A stretch of 64,000 nt of DNA, from the NCBI RefSeq assembly GCF_009827395.1, contig NZ_WTYX01000001.1, forward strand, positions 1,803,722 to 1,867,721, in the 5' to 3' direction. The notes under the pieces are model-generated. The model ran no database searches. It saw only the letters and a program-made list of their open reading frames with translations, and was not told the origin of the DNA. Positions within the stretch are counted from its first letter, which is position 1. Each line of letters begins with the position of its first letter. The position numbers were made by a program, and so were the translations under genes. This DNA comes from Pontixanthobacter aquaemixtae (lineage in GTDB: Bacteria > Pseudomonadota > Alphaproteobacteria > Sphingomonadales > Sphingomonadaceae). Below are positions 20,396-29,256 of the stretch, piece after piece.

Positions 20396-20683
20396 ATGAG
20401 TGATGGGCTGCGACGCGATACGCTGTTCGTAGCACTAACACGGCCGCAAATGTTTGCGGGCGTGACATTCACGTTTTTTGTAATCAATCTGATTGTCTCG
20501 GCCGAACTGTTCCTCATATTCAGAAGCCTTTGGGTGCTTCTTGCTGCGTTGGTTCTGCACGGTGTCGGAATGCTGTTCTGCTTGCACGAACCGCGCTTCT
20601 TTGACCTGTGGATCACCCGCGTACGCAATTGCCCCAGAGTCAAAAACTTCCGGATGTGGCGATGCAATTCCTATCGTCCCTGA
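20396..20683 (+). CDS. virB3: Type IV secretion protein VirB3
   Basis: 95 residues. A short cytoplasmic start contains RDTLFVALTRPQMFAGV, typical of VirB3. Two closely spaced hydrophobic helices follow (about 23-41 and 44-62), then a polar tail with HEPRFFDLW, also typical of the family. VirB3 is an inner-membrane subunit that works with the VirB4 ATPase. It is the first gene of the eight-gene operon and overlaps virB4 by 22 bases. Confidence 0.88.
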   Translation: MSDGLRRDTLFVALTRPQMFAGVTFTFFVINLIVSAELFLIFRSLWVLLAALVLHGVGMLFCLHEPRFFDLWITRVRNCPRVKNFRMWRCNSYRP

Positions 20684-23052
20684 TCAAACCACCGGTTACG
20701 CGCGACCCGAATGTGATTGCGCGCGAAACGCCAGCCGGCGTCCATTTGCCCTATGCCCGCCATATAGATGACATAACCATCGAAACGCGCGATGGTTTGT
20801 TGATGCAAACGATCCGGCTGGGCGGATTGCTTTTTGAAACTGCCGACAGTGACGAGCTAAATTATCGTGCCGAATTGCGCGATGCGATGCTGCGCACTTT
20901 GGGTACGTCACGCTTTGCCCTGTATCACCACGTTGTCCGGCGCCGGGCCGATGTGGCGTTGGACGGCGAATATATTAACGATTTTTCCCAGCGCCTCGAT
21001 CAACGTTGGAAGAAACGGCTTGGCGCCAAACATCTTTACGTGAACGAGCTGTTCGTGACGATCGTCAGGCGCCCCTTGCAAGGACAGATCGGCCTGGCTG
21101 ATCGGCTGCGCGGCTGGTTTGCCCGGTCGACGCAAAACAATGCCGCACTGATGGCCGCAGAAAAGCACGCGCTGGACAATGCGCGCGAGGCACTGGTCGC
21201 ATCGCTTGGCGTATACGATCCGCATGTGCTGTCGCGTTATGAAAGCGATACGGGTGAGCGATCCGAACCGTTGGAATTTCTTTCCTATCTGTTCAACGCC
21301 GAAATGCGTCCCATGGCGCTGCCGCATGGGGAACTGGGGCATCACATTCCGGCGCGCCGGATCAGCTTTGGGCAAGATACGGTCGAACTCGCCCCTAACG
21401 GGCCGAATGACCGCAAGTTCATCGCACTTGTTTCTATCAAGGACTATCCGGGCCAGACAATGCCGGGGATGTTCGATGAGCTGTACCGGTTGCCTTTCGA
21501 ACTCAATGTCAGCCAGAGCTTCGCATTCGTCGAACGTCAGCAAGCGCTTGGGCGAATGAATCTGGCATTGCGGCGGATGCGCTCCGCCGAAGACGAGGCC
21601 TTGTCCCTTCGCGAAGAACTGACCGAGGCGAAGGACGAAGTCGCCGCCGGCAGAGCGGGTTTTGGAGAGCATCACACCACCATCGCCATCCATGCGGGCG
21701 ATCTGAAAACGCTCAATCTGCAAGTTGCCGAAATCATTGCGTTGCTGGCAGACCTTGGCATCAATGCAGTCCGCGAAGATATTGCGCTGGAACCGACATT
21801 CTGGGCGCAGTTCCCCGCCAATTTCCGCTATCTCCCGCGCCGCGGATTGGTTTCCACGACCAATTTTGCCGGCCTTGCCAGCCTGCACAATTTCCCCGTC
21901 GGGCAAGTGCATGGCAACCATTGGGGCGAAGCGGTTACGCTGTTCGAAACCACCGCTGCGGGCCCGTATTTCTTCAATTTCCATCAAAAGGACCTGGGCA
22001 ATTTTACCGTGATCGGTCCGTCCGGTTCGGGCAAAACCGTGGTGCTCAATTTCCTGCTGGCGCAGGCACAGAAGTTCAAACCGCGCACGATCTTCTTTGA
22101 CAAGGATCGCGGGGCAGAGCTGTTTATCCGCGCGATTGGCGGACAGTATGACCGGCTCGATCCCTCGATGGCGTCCGGGCTGAACCCGCTCCAGCTCAGC
22201 AATACACCGATCAATGCGGCGTTCTTGCAGGATTGGCTGACGCTTCTGGTTGGCGAAGTGAGCAGCGAAGAACGCGAACAGCTAAGGGACGCTCTGGCAG
22301 CCAATTTTGAGCAGCCTAAAGAGATGCGCCGCCTGCGGCATTTTGCCGAATTGTGCCGGGGTCATGATCGTCCGCAACCCGGCGATCTTTATTCCCGCTT
22401 GCAGCCCTGGTTCGGTAACGGCGAGCATGCATGGCTATTCGACAACGAGAAAGACACGACCGATCTGACATCGCAGACCGTTGGTTTCGATATGACCGCG
22501 ATCCTCGATCATCCGGTCGCGCGGACGCCTGCAATGTTGTATTTCTTCCACCGCGTGGAACAGCGACTGGATGGCAACCCAACCATCCTGGTCGTCGATG
22601 AAGGGTGGAAAGCGCTCGATGATCCGGTCTTCGTGCGCAAGATCAAGGATTGGGAAAAGACCATCCGCAAACGCAACGGGATCGTCGGTTTCGCAACGCA
22701 GAGTGCGCAGGACGCGTTGGAGAGCCAGATCGCCAGCGCCATCATCGAACAGGCGGCCACACAAATCTTCATGATTAATCCAAAGGCCCGGGCCGAGGAT
22801 TACATTCAGGGCTTTGGCCTTAGCCCGCACGAATTCGAACTTGTCCGTTCACTACCCGACAATTCGCACTGCTTCCTGATCAAGCACGGCAAGGAAAGCG
22901 TAGTTGCACGGCTGAACCTGTCCAACGAACAAGAGTTGCTGACAATTCTGTCGGGCCGCGAAAGCACGGTCCGCATCTTTGACGAGCTCGTTGGCAAGAC
23001 CGGGGCCGACCCGCAAAACTGGATGCATCTGCTGTTGGAGCGCGCTGCTTGA
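20662..23052 (+). CDS. virB4: Type IV secretion ATPase VirB4
   Basis: About 796 residues from ATG 20662; an in-frame GTG at 20608 would extend it into virB3. The N-terminal CagE/TrbE/VirB4 domain occupies roughly the first half. The ATPase core has Walker A GPSGSGKTV at about 452-460 and Walker B ILVVDEGW at about 642. It also has FATQSAQDAL and the C-terminal INPKARAEDYIQGFGLS segment. It powers pilus assembly and secretion at the inner membrane. The stop codon overlaps the start of virB6. Confidence 0.95.
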   Translation: MQFLSSLIKPPVTRDPNVIARETPAGVHLPYARHIDDITIETRDGLLMQTIRLGGLLFETADSDELNYRAELRDAMLRTLGTSRFALYHHVVRRRADVALDGEYINDFSQRLDQRWKKRLGAKHLYVNELFVTIVRRPLQGQIGLADRLRGWFARSTQNNAALMAAEKHALDNAREALVASLGVYDPHVLSRYESDTGERSEPLEFLSYLFNAEMRPMALPHGELGHHIPARRISFGQDTVELAPNGPNDRKFIALVSIKDYPGQTMPGMFDELYRLPFELNVSQSFAFVERQQALGRMNLALRRMRSAEDEALSLREELTEAKDEVAAGRAGFGEHHTTIAIHAGDLKTLNLQVAEIIALLADLGINAVREDIALEPTFWAQFPANFRYLPRRGLVSTTNFAGLASLHNFPVGQVHGNHWGEAVTLFETTAAGPYFFNFHQKDLGNFTVIGPSGSGKTVVLNFLLAQAQKFKPRTIFFDKDRGAELFIRAIGGQYDRLDPSMASGLNPLQLSNTPINAAFLQDWLTLLVGEVSSEEREQLRDALAANFEQPKEMRRLRHFAELCRGHDRPQPGDLYSRLQPWFGNGEHAWLFDNEKDTTDLTSQTVGFDMTAILDHPVARTPAMLYFFHRVEQRLDGNPTILVVDEGWKALDDPVFVRKIKDWEKTIRKRNGIVGFATQSAQDALESQIASAIIEQAATQIFMINPKARAEDYIQGFGLSPHEFELVRSLPDNSHCFLIKHGKESVVARLNLSNEQELLTILSGRESTVRIFDELVGKTGADPQNWMHLLLERAA

Positions 23053-24263
23053 TGGCCTGCCCCGCGATCCTGACCGGCGACCGTTTTCTGTTGCGCGTAA
23101 TCGAGCATATCGATTGTCAGGCCCAATTTCTGGGCAGTTACGGCTATCAGGCGTTGAGCCAGCCGGGATCGCTCGCATCCAACATCATGACCGGGCTGCT
23201 GACTCTGTTCGTGGCCCTGTTTGCGCTGCGGCTATTGTTCGGCCCCACACCCGGTGCGCGCGATGTTATCTACGATCTGCTCAAAGTCGGGATCGTTCTT
23301 ACTCTGGCATTCTCATGGCCTGCTTTTCGCACGGTTGTGCATGACGTGGTGGTGGATGGCCCGGCTGAAGTGGTTACAGCAGTCGTTTCTCCATCGCTCA
23401 ATCAGGAAAATGGGCGGCTGGCGGTCCGCTTGCAGCAGGCAGACGCCGCCATTGTTCAATTGACCGAGATGGGAACCGGGCGAAATACCGGAGCTGCTCT
23501 CGAAGGCAGCACTACGGGAGCGTCCTTTGCCGGAACTTCGCTTCAAGACGACACGGCGTTTGGCTATGGAAGGATGTTCTACCTTTCGGGAATAATGGGT
23601 TCCCTTGTCATAATCCGGATCATTGCTGCCTTGCTGCTTGCGCTGGCACCGCTGGCCGCGGGCATGTTGCTGTTTGAAGCCACGCGCGGGCTCTTTGCGG
23701 GATGGATTAAAGGGCTGACTCTCTCGATGCTGGGATCGATTGCTATTTCGGTCGTGTTGCTGATAGAGCTATCGATATTGGAGCCGTGGCTGGCGGACGC
23801 AACGCGAGTCCGCGAACTGGGTTATGCCATACCGTCAGCGCCCATCGAATTATTTGCAATTTCAGCTGCTTTTGCGGTTGCCCAGCTCGCCATGATCTGG
23901 CTGCTCGCCAAAGTCGCTTTCGCGCGCGGCTGGATTTCGCTCCCCGCTCGGCCGCGCGGCTGGCAGACCAATCCTTTCGATTCGTATAGAATGCCCAGCC
24001 CGAATGTGGACGTCCAGATCCGCCCTTCGCGTGCGCAACTTATTGCTGACAATGTCGAGACAATCATGCGCCGCGAAGAATACAGAGACGCCTCGCGCAC
24101 CTCCATCCGATCAATCACTGGCGATGGTCCCAACAGGCAAGACAGCGCAAAACCGGCGGCGCAAAACGCTGCCGAACAACAGGCCCCTCGTCTCGGCAGC
24201 TCCTTCAGGCGCACAGTAAAGCGCAACAGATTTGATATAATGCGAAAGGATCGACCATCGTGA
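23052..24263 (+). CDS. virB6: Type IV secretion protein VirB6 (TrbL/VirB6 family)
   Basis: About 403 residues. An N-terminal stretch with two cysteines (ACPAIL and HIDCQAQF) precedes several hydrophobic helices between about 40 and 300 and a polar C-terminal tail of about 85 residues. The central segment RIIAALLLALAPLAAGMLLFEATRGLFAGWIKGL is typical of the VirB6/TrbL channel subunit of the inner membrane. The ATG at 23052 overlaps the virB4 stop; a TTG one codon earlier is possible. Its stop overlaps the GTG start of virB8. Confidence 0.88.
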   Translation: MACPAILTGDRFLLRVIEHIDCQAQFLGSYGYQALSQPGSLASNIMTGLLTLFVALFALRLLFGPTPGARDVIYDLLKVGIVLTLAFSWPAFRTVVHDVVVDGPAEVVTAVVSPSLNQENGRLAVRLQQADAAIVQLTEMGTGRNTGAALEGSTTGASFAGTSLQDDTAFGYGRMFYLSGIMGSLVIIRIIAALLLALAPLAAGMLLFEATRGLFAGWIKGLTLSMLGSIAISVVLLIELSILEPWLADATRVRELGYAIPSAPIELFAISAAFAVAQLAMIWLLAKVAFARGWISLPARPRGWQTNPFDSYRMPSPNVDVQIRPSRAQLIADNVETIMRREEYRDASRTSIRSITGDGPNRQDSAKPAAQNAAEQQAPRLGSSFRRTVKRNRFDIMRKDRPS

Positions 24264-24997
24264 GCGAACTGGATGATTTTGATCCAGCGTCAGAGATGTC
24301 CGATAGCTGGACGCAAAGCGTAACCGGTGATCTGGAGCGCTCGACGCGCAGAGCATGGTGGGTCGCAGCGGCGTTCGGCATTATCGCGATACTCGAAGCC
24401 ATCGCATTGGTAATCCTGACCCCGCTCAAGACGGTAGAGCCCTATACAATTCTGGTGGACCGGCAGACGGGCAATGTAGAGACCCTGTCTTCGCTGGACC
24501 CGCAAACCGTCGCCCCCGACGCTGCGCTGACCAAGGCGTTTCTGGTGCAATATGTCAGCACAAGAGAACACTTCGATTACGACTCGGTTCAGGATGATTA
24601 CCGCAAGGTCACACTGTGGACGGGCGGAAACGAGCGTCAGCGATATATCGATCTGATGGAAGACGGAAATCCGCAAAACCCGCTTTCCTTTGTGCCGCGT
24701 GGGGGAACGATCAAAGCGGATGTCCGCAGCATTTCGTCGCTCGCCGCCAATCGTTCTCTGGTCCGCTTTACCACGACGCAAACCGATCAAACGGGCCGCG
24801 CTCTGGCTCCTGAATATTGGGCCGCAGTCATTGACTACCAGTTCTCGACCGCGGAAATGAGCGAGGCAGACCGGTTCATCAATCCGCTCGGCTTTCAGGT
24901 TTTGCGTTACCGCCGCAGCGCGGAAACATTGCCCGAAGTCGAAGCCGCACGCGAAGATGCAATGCCGGTTACTTCGGAAGAGAACACCGCTCCATGA
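24260..24997 (+). CDS. virB8: Type IV secretion protein VirB8
   Basis: 245 residues. A short cytoplasmic part is followed by one transmembrane helix (about 34-54) and a periplasmic NTF2-like VirB8 domain. The latter has the signatures VQYVSTREHFDYDSV and NPLGFQV. VirB8 is a scaffold linking the inner-membrane and core complexes. It starts at GTG in a GTGA overlap with virB6 and ends in an ATGA overlap with virB9. An acidic C-terminal extension follows the domain. Confidence 0.92.
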   Translation: MSELDDFDPASEMSDSWTQSVTGDLERSTRRAWWVAAAFGIIAILEAIALVILTPLKTVEPYTILVDRQTGNVETLSSLDPQTVAPDAALTKAFLVQYVSTREHFDYDSVQDDYRKVTLWTGGNERQRYIDLMEDGNPQNPLSFVPRGGTIKADVRSISSLAANRSLVRFTTTQTDQTGRALAPEYWAAVIDYQFSTAEMSEADRFINPLGFQVLRYRRSAETLPEVEAAREDAMPVTSEENTAP

Positions 24998-25719
24998 TCA
25001 GCTGGCGCGCCTTTGCGGTCATCGTGGGACTGTTTACCGGTGTGGGCTTGGCGGGCGCAACGACCGCACAGATTTTGCCCCAGCCAAGCGCGGAGAACCC
25101 GCGTATCCAATCCATCGAATGGGCTCCAGGGCAGGAAGTGATCCTGACCTCTTTGCCCAATACGGCTCTCACCGTTCTGCTTGAACCGGGCGAACAAATC
25201 CGCCGTGTTTCGCTGGACCGGCAGGACCAGTTGGATGTGCGTGTTTCGGCAGAGGGTGACAGTTTGTTGATCATGCCGCGCGTCGCAGATGTTGCTGCAA
25301 ACTTGGCTGTCCAATCGGACCGCCGTGACTATAACTTCACCGTGCAATCGGCGCGCAGTCTCACTGCCGCCTATCTGGTCAAATTCATCTATGGCGGCGC
25401 GGTTCCAGAGCCCGCGCTTCCGGTGCTTGCAGAGCCAACCGGTGAAGTCTGGCATTATCGCCTAAAGGGGGACCGCGAGGTGCGCCCCCAAACCATCGAA
25501 GATGATGGTGTCAGAACGCGCATTACATACGGGGCAGAGCAAGCGCTTCCGGCTGTCTTTGCCATCGGCCCCACCGGCGATGAGCAAGTAATCAACGGCT
25601 ATATGCGCGGGAATGTCTTTGTAATCGACCGTGTGCACCGCGAACTGGTCTTCCGGATCGACAAGAAGAAGGCCACCGCCAAACGCAACAGGGAGGCAAG
25701 CGATGACGGCGCACGCTGA
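24994..25719 (+). CDS. virB9: Type IV secretion protein VirB9 (TrbG/VirB9)
   Basis: 241 residues with a signal peptide (about 1-25, ending in ATTAQ). The N-terminal domain contains PGEQIRRVSLDRQDQLDV. The C-terminal beta-sandwich includes VWHYRLKGDREVRPQTIEDDG and VNGYM-like INGYMRGNVFVIDRVHRELVFRI. VirB9 joins VirB7 and VirB10 in the outer-membrane core complex. No VirB7-like lipoprotein gene was found beside it. Overlaps both neighbours. Confidence 0.93.
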   Translation: MISWRAFAVIVGLFTGVGLAGATTAQILPQPSAENPRIQSIEWAPGQEVILTSLPNTALTVLLEPGEQIRRVSLDRQDQLDVRVSAEGDSLLIMPRVADVAANLAVQSDRRDYNFTVQSARSLTAAYLVKFIYGGAVPEPALPVLAEPTGEVWHYRLKGDREVRPQTIEDDGVRTRITYGAEQALPAVFAIGPTGDEQVINGYMRGNVFVIDRVHRELVFRIDKKKATAKRNREASDDGAR

Positions 25720-26752
25720 AGAAGCCGATGACATCTATCCCGTCGTTGCTCCCAAAAAAATCAGCAGTATCGGGCCATGGTTATTCGGGCTTGCCCTGAT
25801 CGCCGGTGGCGCTTGGCTGTTTTCGATGATGAATGCCGGCAGATTGGAAATGCAAGGCAAAGCCGATGCAATCAATCCTGTCGCAACCGGACAACGCATT
25901 GCAGCCGCCCCGCCTTTGGTGATCTCTGGGCCCTCACCGGATCTGCGGGATACGCGTGACCTGCTCCCGCAATCGCGCACTTTGACACCTGCCCCGGTTT
26001 CCTTGGCAAGGGCCGCCCCACCACCGGCGGCTGTCCGTCAAGCACCGACTCTGCCCGACAATCGGCTGCCAGCCCCGCCACCGGTCTACCCGGAGCCGCC
26101 GCTGCCTGCTCAACCGGCAATCATATTTGACAACAATGCCAATACCGGCACTTCGACTGCGGCGGCTGAAGTTGCTGCCGCTGGAAGCCGGGTAACAGCA
26201 AAGCGATTTGTCAGGCCTTCCTACACCGTTCCTCAGGGAACGGTGATCCCGGCGGTGCTCGAAACCGCGCTCGACTCGACCCGCCCGGGTGCCGCACGGG
26301 CACTGGTCCAGCGCAATGTGTACGGATTTGACGGAACGCGCATACTCGTCCCGCGCGGTAGCCGGCTTTACGGTGAATATGATTCCGGGCTCGAAGCAGG
26401 GCAAAACCGTGCGCTCGTCCAATGGACCCGGCTGATCCGGCCGGATGGGGTGACAATCGCTTTGGATTCGCCCTCTTCCGATCCGCTTGGCCGCGCGGGG
26501 ATTAGGGGCAGCGTCGACAGCAAATTCCTCCAGCGTTTTGGCGGCGCGATCCTGCAGTCGGTGCTTGATATCGGTGTGGGCCTCGCAACGCAGGAAGTTG
26601 GTAACGGTGTTGTGGTCGCGCTTCCGGGGAGCACCCAGAATGTGCAAATCCGCGACGGCAACCGTGTTCAAAGGACGCTCAAGATCAAGCACGGCACCAG
26701 CGTTTCGGTGTTTGTTGCACGCGATCTCGATTTCTCGACCGTCGATTCCTGA
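25703..26752 (+). CDS. virB10: Type IV secretion protein VirB10 (TrbI/VirB10)
   Basis: About 349 residues from ATG 25703, chosen because a GGGAGG ribosome site precedes it; the longer reading from 25631 lies inside virB9. One transmembrane helix (about 23-43) is followed by a proline-rich periplasmic spacer (about 90-145). The TrbI domain follows, with YTVPQGTVIPAVLETALDS, GTRILVPRGSRLYGEYD and the antenna-region sequence ending in KHGTSVSVFVARDLDFS. It spans both membranes and senses ATP use by the energising subunits. Confidence 0.94.
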   Translation: MTAHAEEADDIYPVVAPKKISSIGPWLFGLALIAGGAWLFSMMNAGRLEMQGKADAINPVATGQRIAAAPPLVISGPSPDLRDTRDLLPQSRTLTPAPVSLARAAPPPAAVRQAPTLPDNRLPAPPPVYPEPPLPAQPAIIFDNNANTGTSTAAAEVAAAGSRVTAKRFVRPSYTVPQGTVIPAVLETALDSTRPGAARALVQRNVYGFDGTRILVPRGSRLYGEYDSGLEAGQNRALVQWTRLIRPDGVTIALDSPSSDPLGRAGIRGSVDSKFLQRFGGAILQSVLDIGVGLATQEVGNGVVVALPGSTQNVQIRDGNRVQRTLKIKHGTSVSVFVARDLDFSTVDS

Positions 26753-26754
26753 CC

Positions 26755-27723
26755 ATGCAAACCGGCTATTATCTCGATAGCTTTCTCGCGCCGCTTGCGC
26801 CGATCTTGGCGCGCGATGACGTTACCGACATTTTCGTCAATCGGCCGGGCGAGGTTTGGGTGGAATCGCTCGGCGGGGGGATCACGACTGAACGGATCGA
26901 GGCGCTTGATGAAGAAATGCTCGGCCGGTTATCGAGACAGATTGCGGCTGCCAATTCGCAAGGCATCAATCGCAGACAGCCGCTGCTCGCGGCCTCATTG
27001 CCCGATGGATCGCGCGTGCAAGTGGTTGCTCCGCCGGCCACGCGCGCCGGTCATGTGATCGCCATTCGCCGGCATGTCGCCTCCACCATGTCGCTTTCTG
27101 ACTGGCAGGATGGCGATGCTTTCTCGCGAATGCAGGGCGGCGATGCAGCAATTGACCAGAGCCGGAAATACCGCAGGCTCGACGGCAGTCAGGCGGTTGA
27201 GTTTCTTCGCAAAGCGGTTGCGGACAGGCGCAACATCCTCATTTCCGGCGGAACCTCGACCGGCAAAACAACATTCCTCAACGGACTGCTCGCCGAAATC
27301 CCCCAGGATGAACGATTGATCCTGATTGAGGACACCGAAGAACTCAGGCTGACTCACCAAAACGCGGTCGGGCTGTTGGCCGCACGCGGAGAGATGGGAG
27401 AAGCTGATGTCAGCGCGGAGGATTTGCTCATCGCCGCGCTGCGGATGCGCCCCGACCGGATAATTTTGGGGGAGCTGCGCGGAAGCGAGGCATTTACCTT
27501 CCTGCGCGCCGTGAACACCGGCCATCCAGGTTCGATAACAACGATCCACGCCGACACCCCGCAACGCGCGATCGAGCAGCTGGCGCTGCTGGTCCTGCAG
27601 ACCGGGTCACGGCTTTCACGCGACGATGTAAGGCATTACGTCCGCGAGAGCATTGATGTGTTTGTCCAGCTGGAACGCCGCGCGGGCAAGCGCCGCGTGT
27701 CAGAGATTCTGGTGGCAGAGTAA
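26755..27723 (+). CDS. virB11: Type IV secretion ATPase VirB11
   Basis: 322-residue hexameric traffic ATPase. The N-terminal domain includes VTDIFVNRPGEVWVE. Walker A GGTSTGKTTF is at about 165-174, the Asp box is LILIEDTEELRL, Walker B is RPDRIILGELRGSEAF, and the His box is NTGHPGSITTIHAD. It acts at the cytoplasmic face with VirB4. Begins two bases after the virB10 stop. Confidence 0.95.
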   Translation: MQTGYYLDSFLAPLAPILARDDVTDIFVNRPGEVWVESLGGGITTERIEALDEEMLGRLSRQIAAANSQGINRRQPLLAASLPDGSRVQVVAPPATRAGHVIAIRRHVASTMSLSDWQDGDAFSRMQGGDAAIDQSRKYRRLDGSQAVEFLRKAVADRRNILISGGTSTGKTTFLNGLLAEIPQDERLILIEDTEELRLTHQNAVGLLAARGEMGEADVSAEDLLIAALRMRPDRIILGELRGSEAFTFLRAVNTGHPGSITTIHADTPQRAIEQLALLVLQTGSRLSRDDVRHYVRESIDVFVQLERRAGKRRVSEILVAE

Positions 27724-27726
27724 GCA

Positions 27727-27978
27727 ATGCTGGCAGCACAATCGGCTTCACTGTTCGAACCGGCAGGCGGAAATGCGCTTCAGAACGCGATAGATTGGAT
27801 AACCGGGACATTGCTTGGCAGCATAGCCATCGGCCTGTGCGTGCTTGGGGTAGCATATGTCGGGCTGCTTCTGCTGACCGGGCGCTTGGCCGTACGCGAA
27901 GGATTGCGCGTGGTGCTGGGGTGCTTCCTGTTGCTGGGCGCACCCGTGATCGCTGCGGCAATGATGGGCCTGACATAG
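27727..27978 (+). CDS. virB2: VirB2/TrbC-like pilin subunit, last gene of the operon
   Basis: 83 residues starting three bases after virB11. Two hydrophobic helices (about 31-52 and 63-80) are joined by a short basic loop (GRLAVREGLR), the usual VirB2/TrbC pilin topology. VirB2 precursors normally have a long cleaved signal peptide; here only about 25 mostly non-hydrophobic residues precede the first helix, so maturation may differ. Most virB operons have virB2 before virB3, whereas here it ends the operon. The assignment rests on topology and context. Confidence 0.72.
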   Translation: MLAAQSASLFEPAGGNALQNAIDWITGTLLGSIAIGLCVLGVAYVGLLLLTGRLAVREGLRVVLGCFLLLGAPVIAAAMMGLT

Positions 27979-28071
27979 CTGGGCCAGAATGACCGGTCGT
28001 CCGCCTCTGGGTCGAGCCTGCCAGACCGGCGACAAACAGCTTGCGACTTGCAAACCAGTTGCAACGTAAGG

Positions 28072-29244
28072 CTAGGTTCCGTGCCGCGAGCGCTTCAGCT
28101 TGCGCTTGCTCCAAACATAGAGTCCGCTCACGCTCAAGAACGCGAGAAAAATGCCGCTCAGAAATGTCAGCCACTGCCAGATCGGGCCACCGATCGAGGC
28201 AGCATGAATTCCGTCCATGACATGAGCGACCTTGGTCGCGCGGCCAGCGGATTGGGCACGGTAGCCAATCTCGATTTCGCCGGTGCCGGGGACGGCAGGG
28301 ACGTGCATTTCAGCCGGTCCTTTGGCTCCGATCATCATAAACGTCCATTCGCCATCGGCCGTCGCCGGCGCCTGAATGGAAGCGGGGCGGCCGGGATAGG
28401 CCGATTGTGCCTGATCCAGGGTACGCTCCCATTCTGCCCCGGAGAAAGACACAGGAGGTGCAGCCGCGCCCTTCTGTTCCCCAGCCGGTCGCGGTCCATG
28501 GCTGTGTCCTTCGGCCGCTTCGGCACCGGGCTCGACTATCATCGTAAAGAAGGCGGGAAAGGATATCCATGCGCCCGTAAATGCTTCCACGATCAGGACG
28601 AGCGACAATAGCACGCCTGACTGGCGGTGAATGTTGAGCATTTTTCCTTCCCACCGCCTCCATCGCATTGCAGCGATGATTTTCTTGCGCCCCGGCCACC
28701 ACACCACCAACCCGGTTACCGCCGAAATGATCAGAAACAGGCCCATGAAACCAACCACCGGGCGCCCTACCCCGCTCAGCAGCAAGTGGCCGTGAATGGC
28801 ATGCATATACCACATGAAGTCGCCGGTGCTGCGCTTCGAATCGAGAAATTCAGCGTTGTCAGGGTCAATATAGGCCGCCATCCGGGTTGGCGGCCCCAAA
28901 CCCATAAATGGTCCCGCGACCGGATTGGTTCCCAGCATCAAGGGATAGCCGGGCTCACCAATAAGCGCCGCGGTGATCGGGCCGTGCGCCTCCATTGCTT
29001 CGCTCGCGGCATCAATATGGGCCGCCGTGATGTTCGCCGGATCTGCGCTGGCGGCAACCGACCTTTGCGGGTTAACAAGCAGCTCGGTTTCAGCAGGCCA
29101 GACCAACGCTGATCCCGTCAGGCCCAGCAATGCCATCGGGATCAAGAGCGCTATTCCCAGCCACCGATGGACGAACAACCATACCTGCTGCACCTTGGCC
29201 TTGGGAGAAAGGTAGGGGTTCGCACCAGCCTTAACGGTCGCCAT
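28072..29244 (-). CDS. PepSY-associated inner-membrane protein (iron-uptake partner)
   Basis: About 390 residues from ATG 29244; a TTG at 29253 is in frame but less well placed after AGGAA. The N-terminal FVHRWLGIALLIPMALLGLTGSALVW is the PepSY_TM signature. Two further central helices follow (about 150-175 and 200-220) and a C-terminal one ends the protein. A His-rich stretch (EGHSHGPR) lies in the second large loop. Proteins of this type are encoded beside siderophore TBDRs and are thought to help reduce or release iron at the inner membrane. It follows the TBDR at 29257 and should share its Fur control. Confidence 0.85.
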   Translation of the reverse strand: MATVKAGANPYLSPKAKVQQVWLFVHRWLGIALLIPMALLGLTGSALVWPAETELLVNPQRSVAASADPANITAAHIDAASEAMEAHGPITAALIGEPGYPLMLGTNPVAGPFMGLGPPTRMAAYIDPDNAEFLDSKRSTGDFMWYMHAIHGHLLLSGVGRPVVGFMGLFLIISAVTGLVVWWPGRKKIIAAMRWRRWEGKMLNIHRQSGVLLSLVLIVEAFTGAWISFPAFFTMIVEPGAEAAEGHSHGPRPAGEQKGAAAPPVSFSGAEWERTLDQAQSAYPGRPASIQAPATADGEWTFMMIGAKGPAEMHVPAVPGTGEIEIGYRAQSAGRATKVAHVMDGIHAASIGGPIWQWLTFLSGIFLAFLSVSGLYVWSKRKLKRSRHGT

Positions 29245-29256
29245 TTTTTGCAATTC

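Noticed and set aside
20908-21987. A 359-residue minus-strand open frame inside virB4.
   Set aside because: virB4 has intact ATPase motifs on the other strand, and the antisense protein shows no family features.
27979-28071. Possible bidirectional terminator between virB2 and the PepSY gene (CCGGTC and GACCGG).
   Set aside because: The arms are six bases, the loop is long and there is no T run on either strand.
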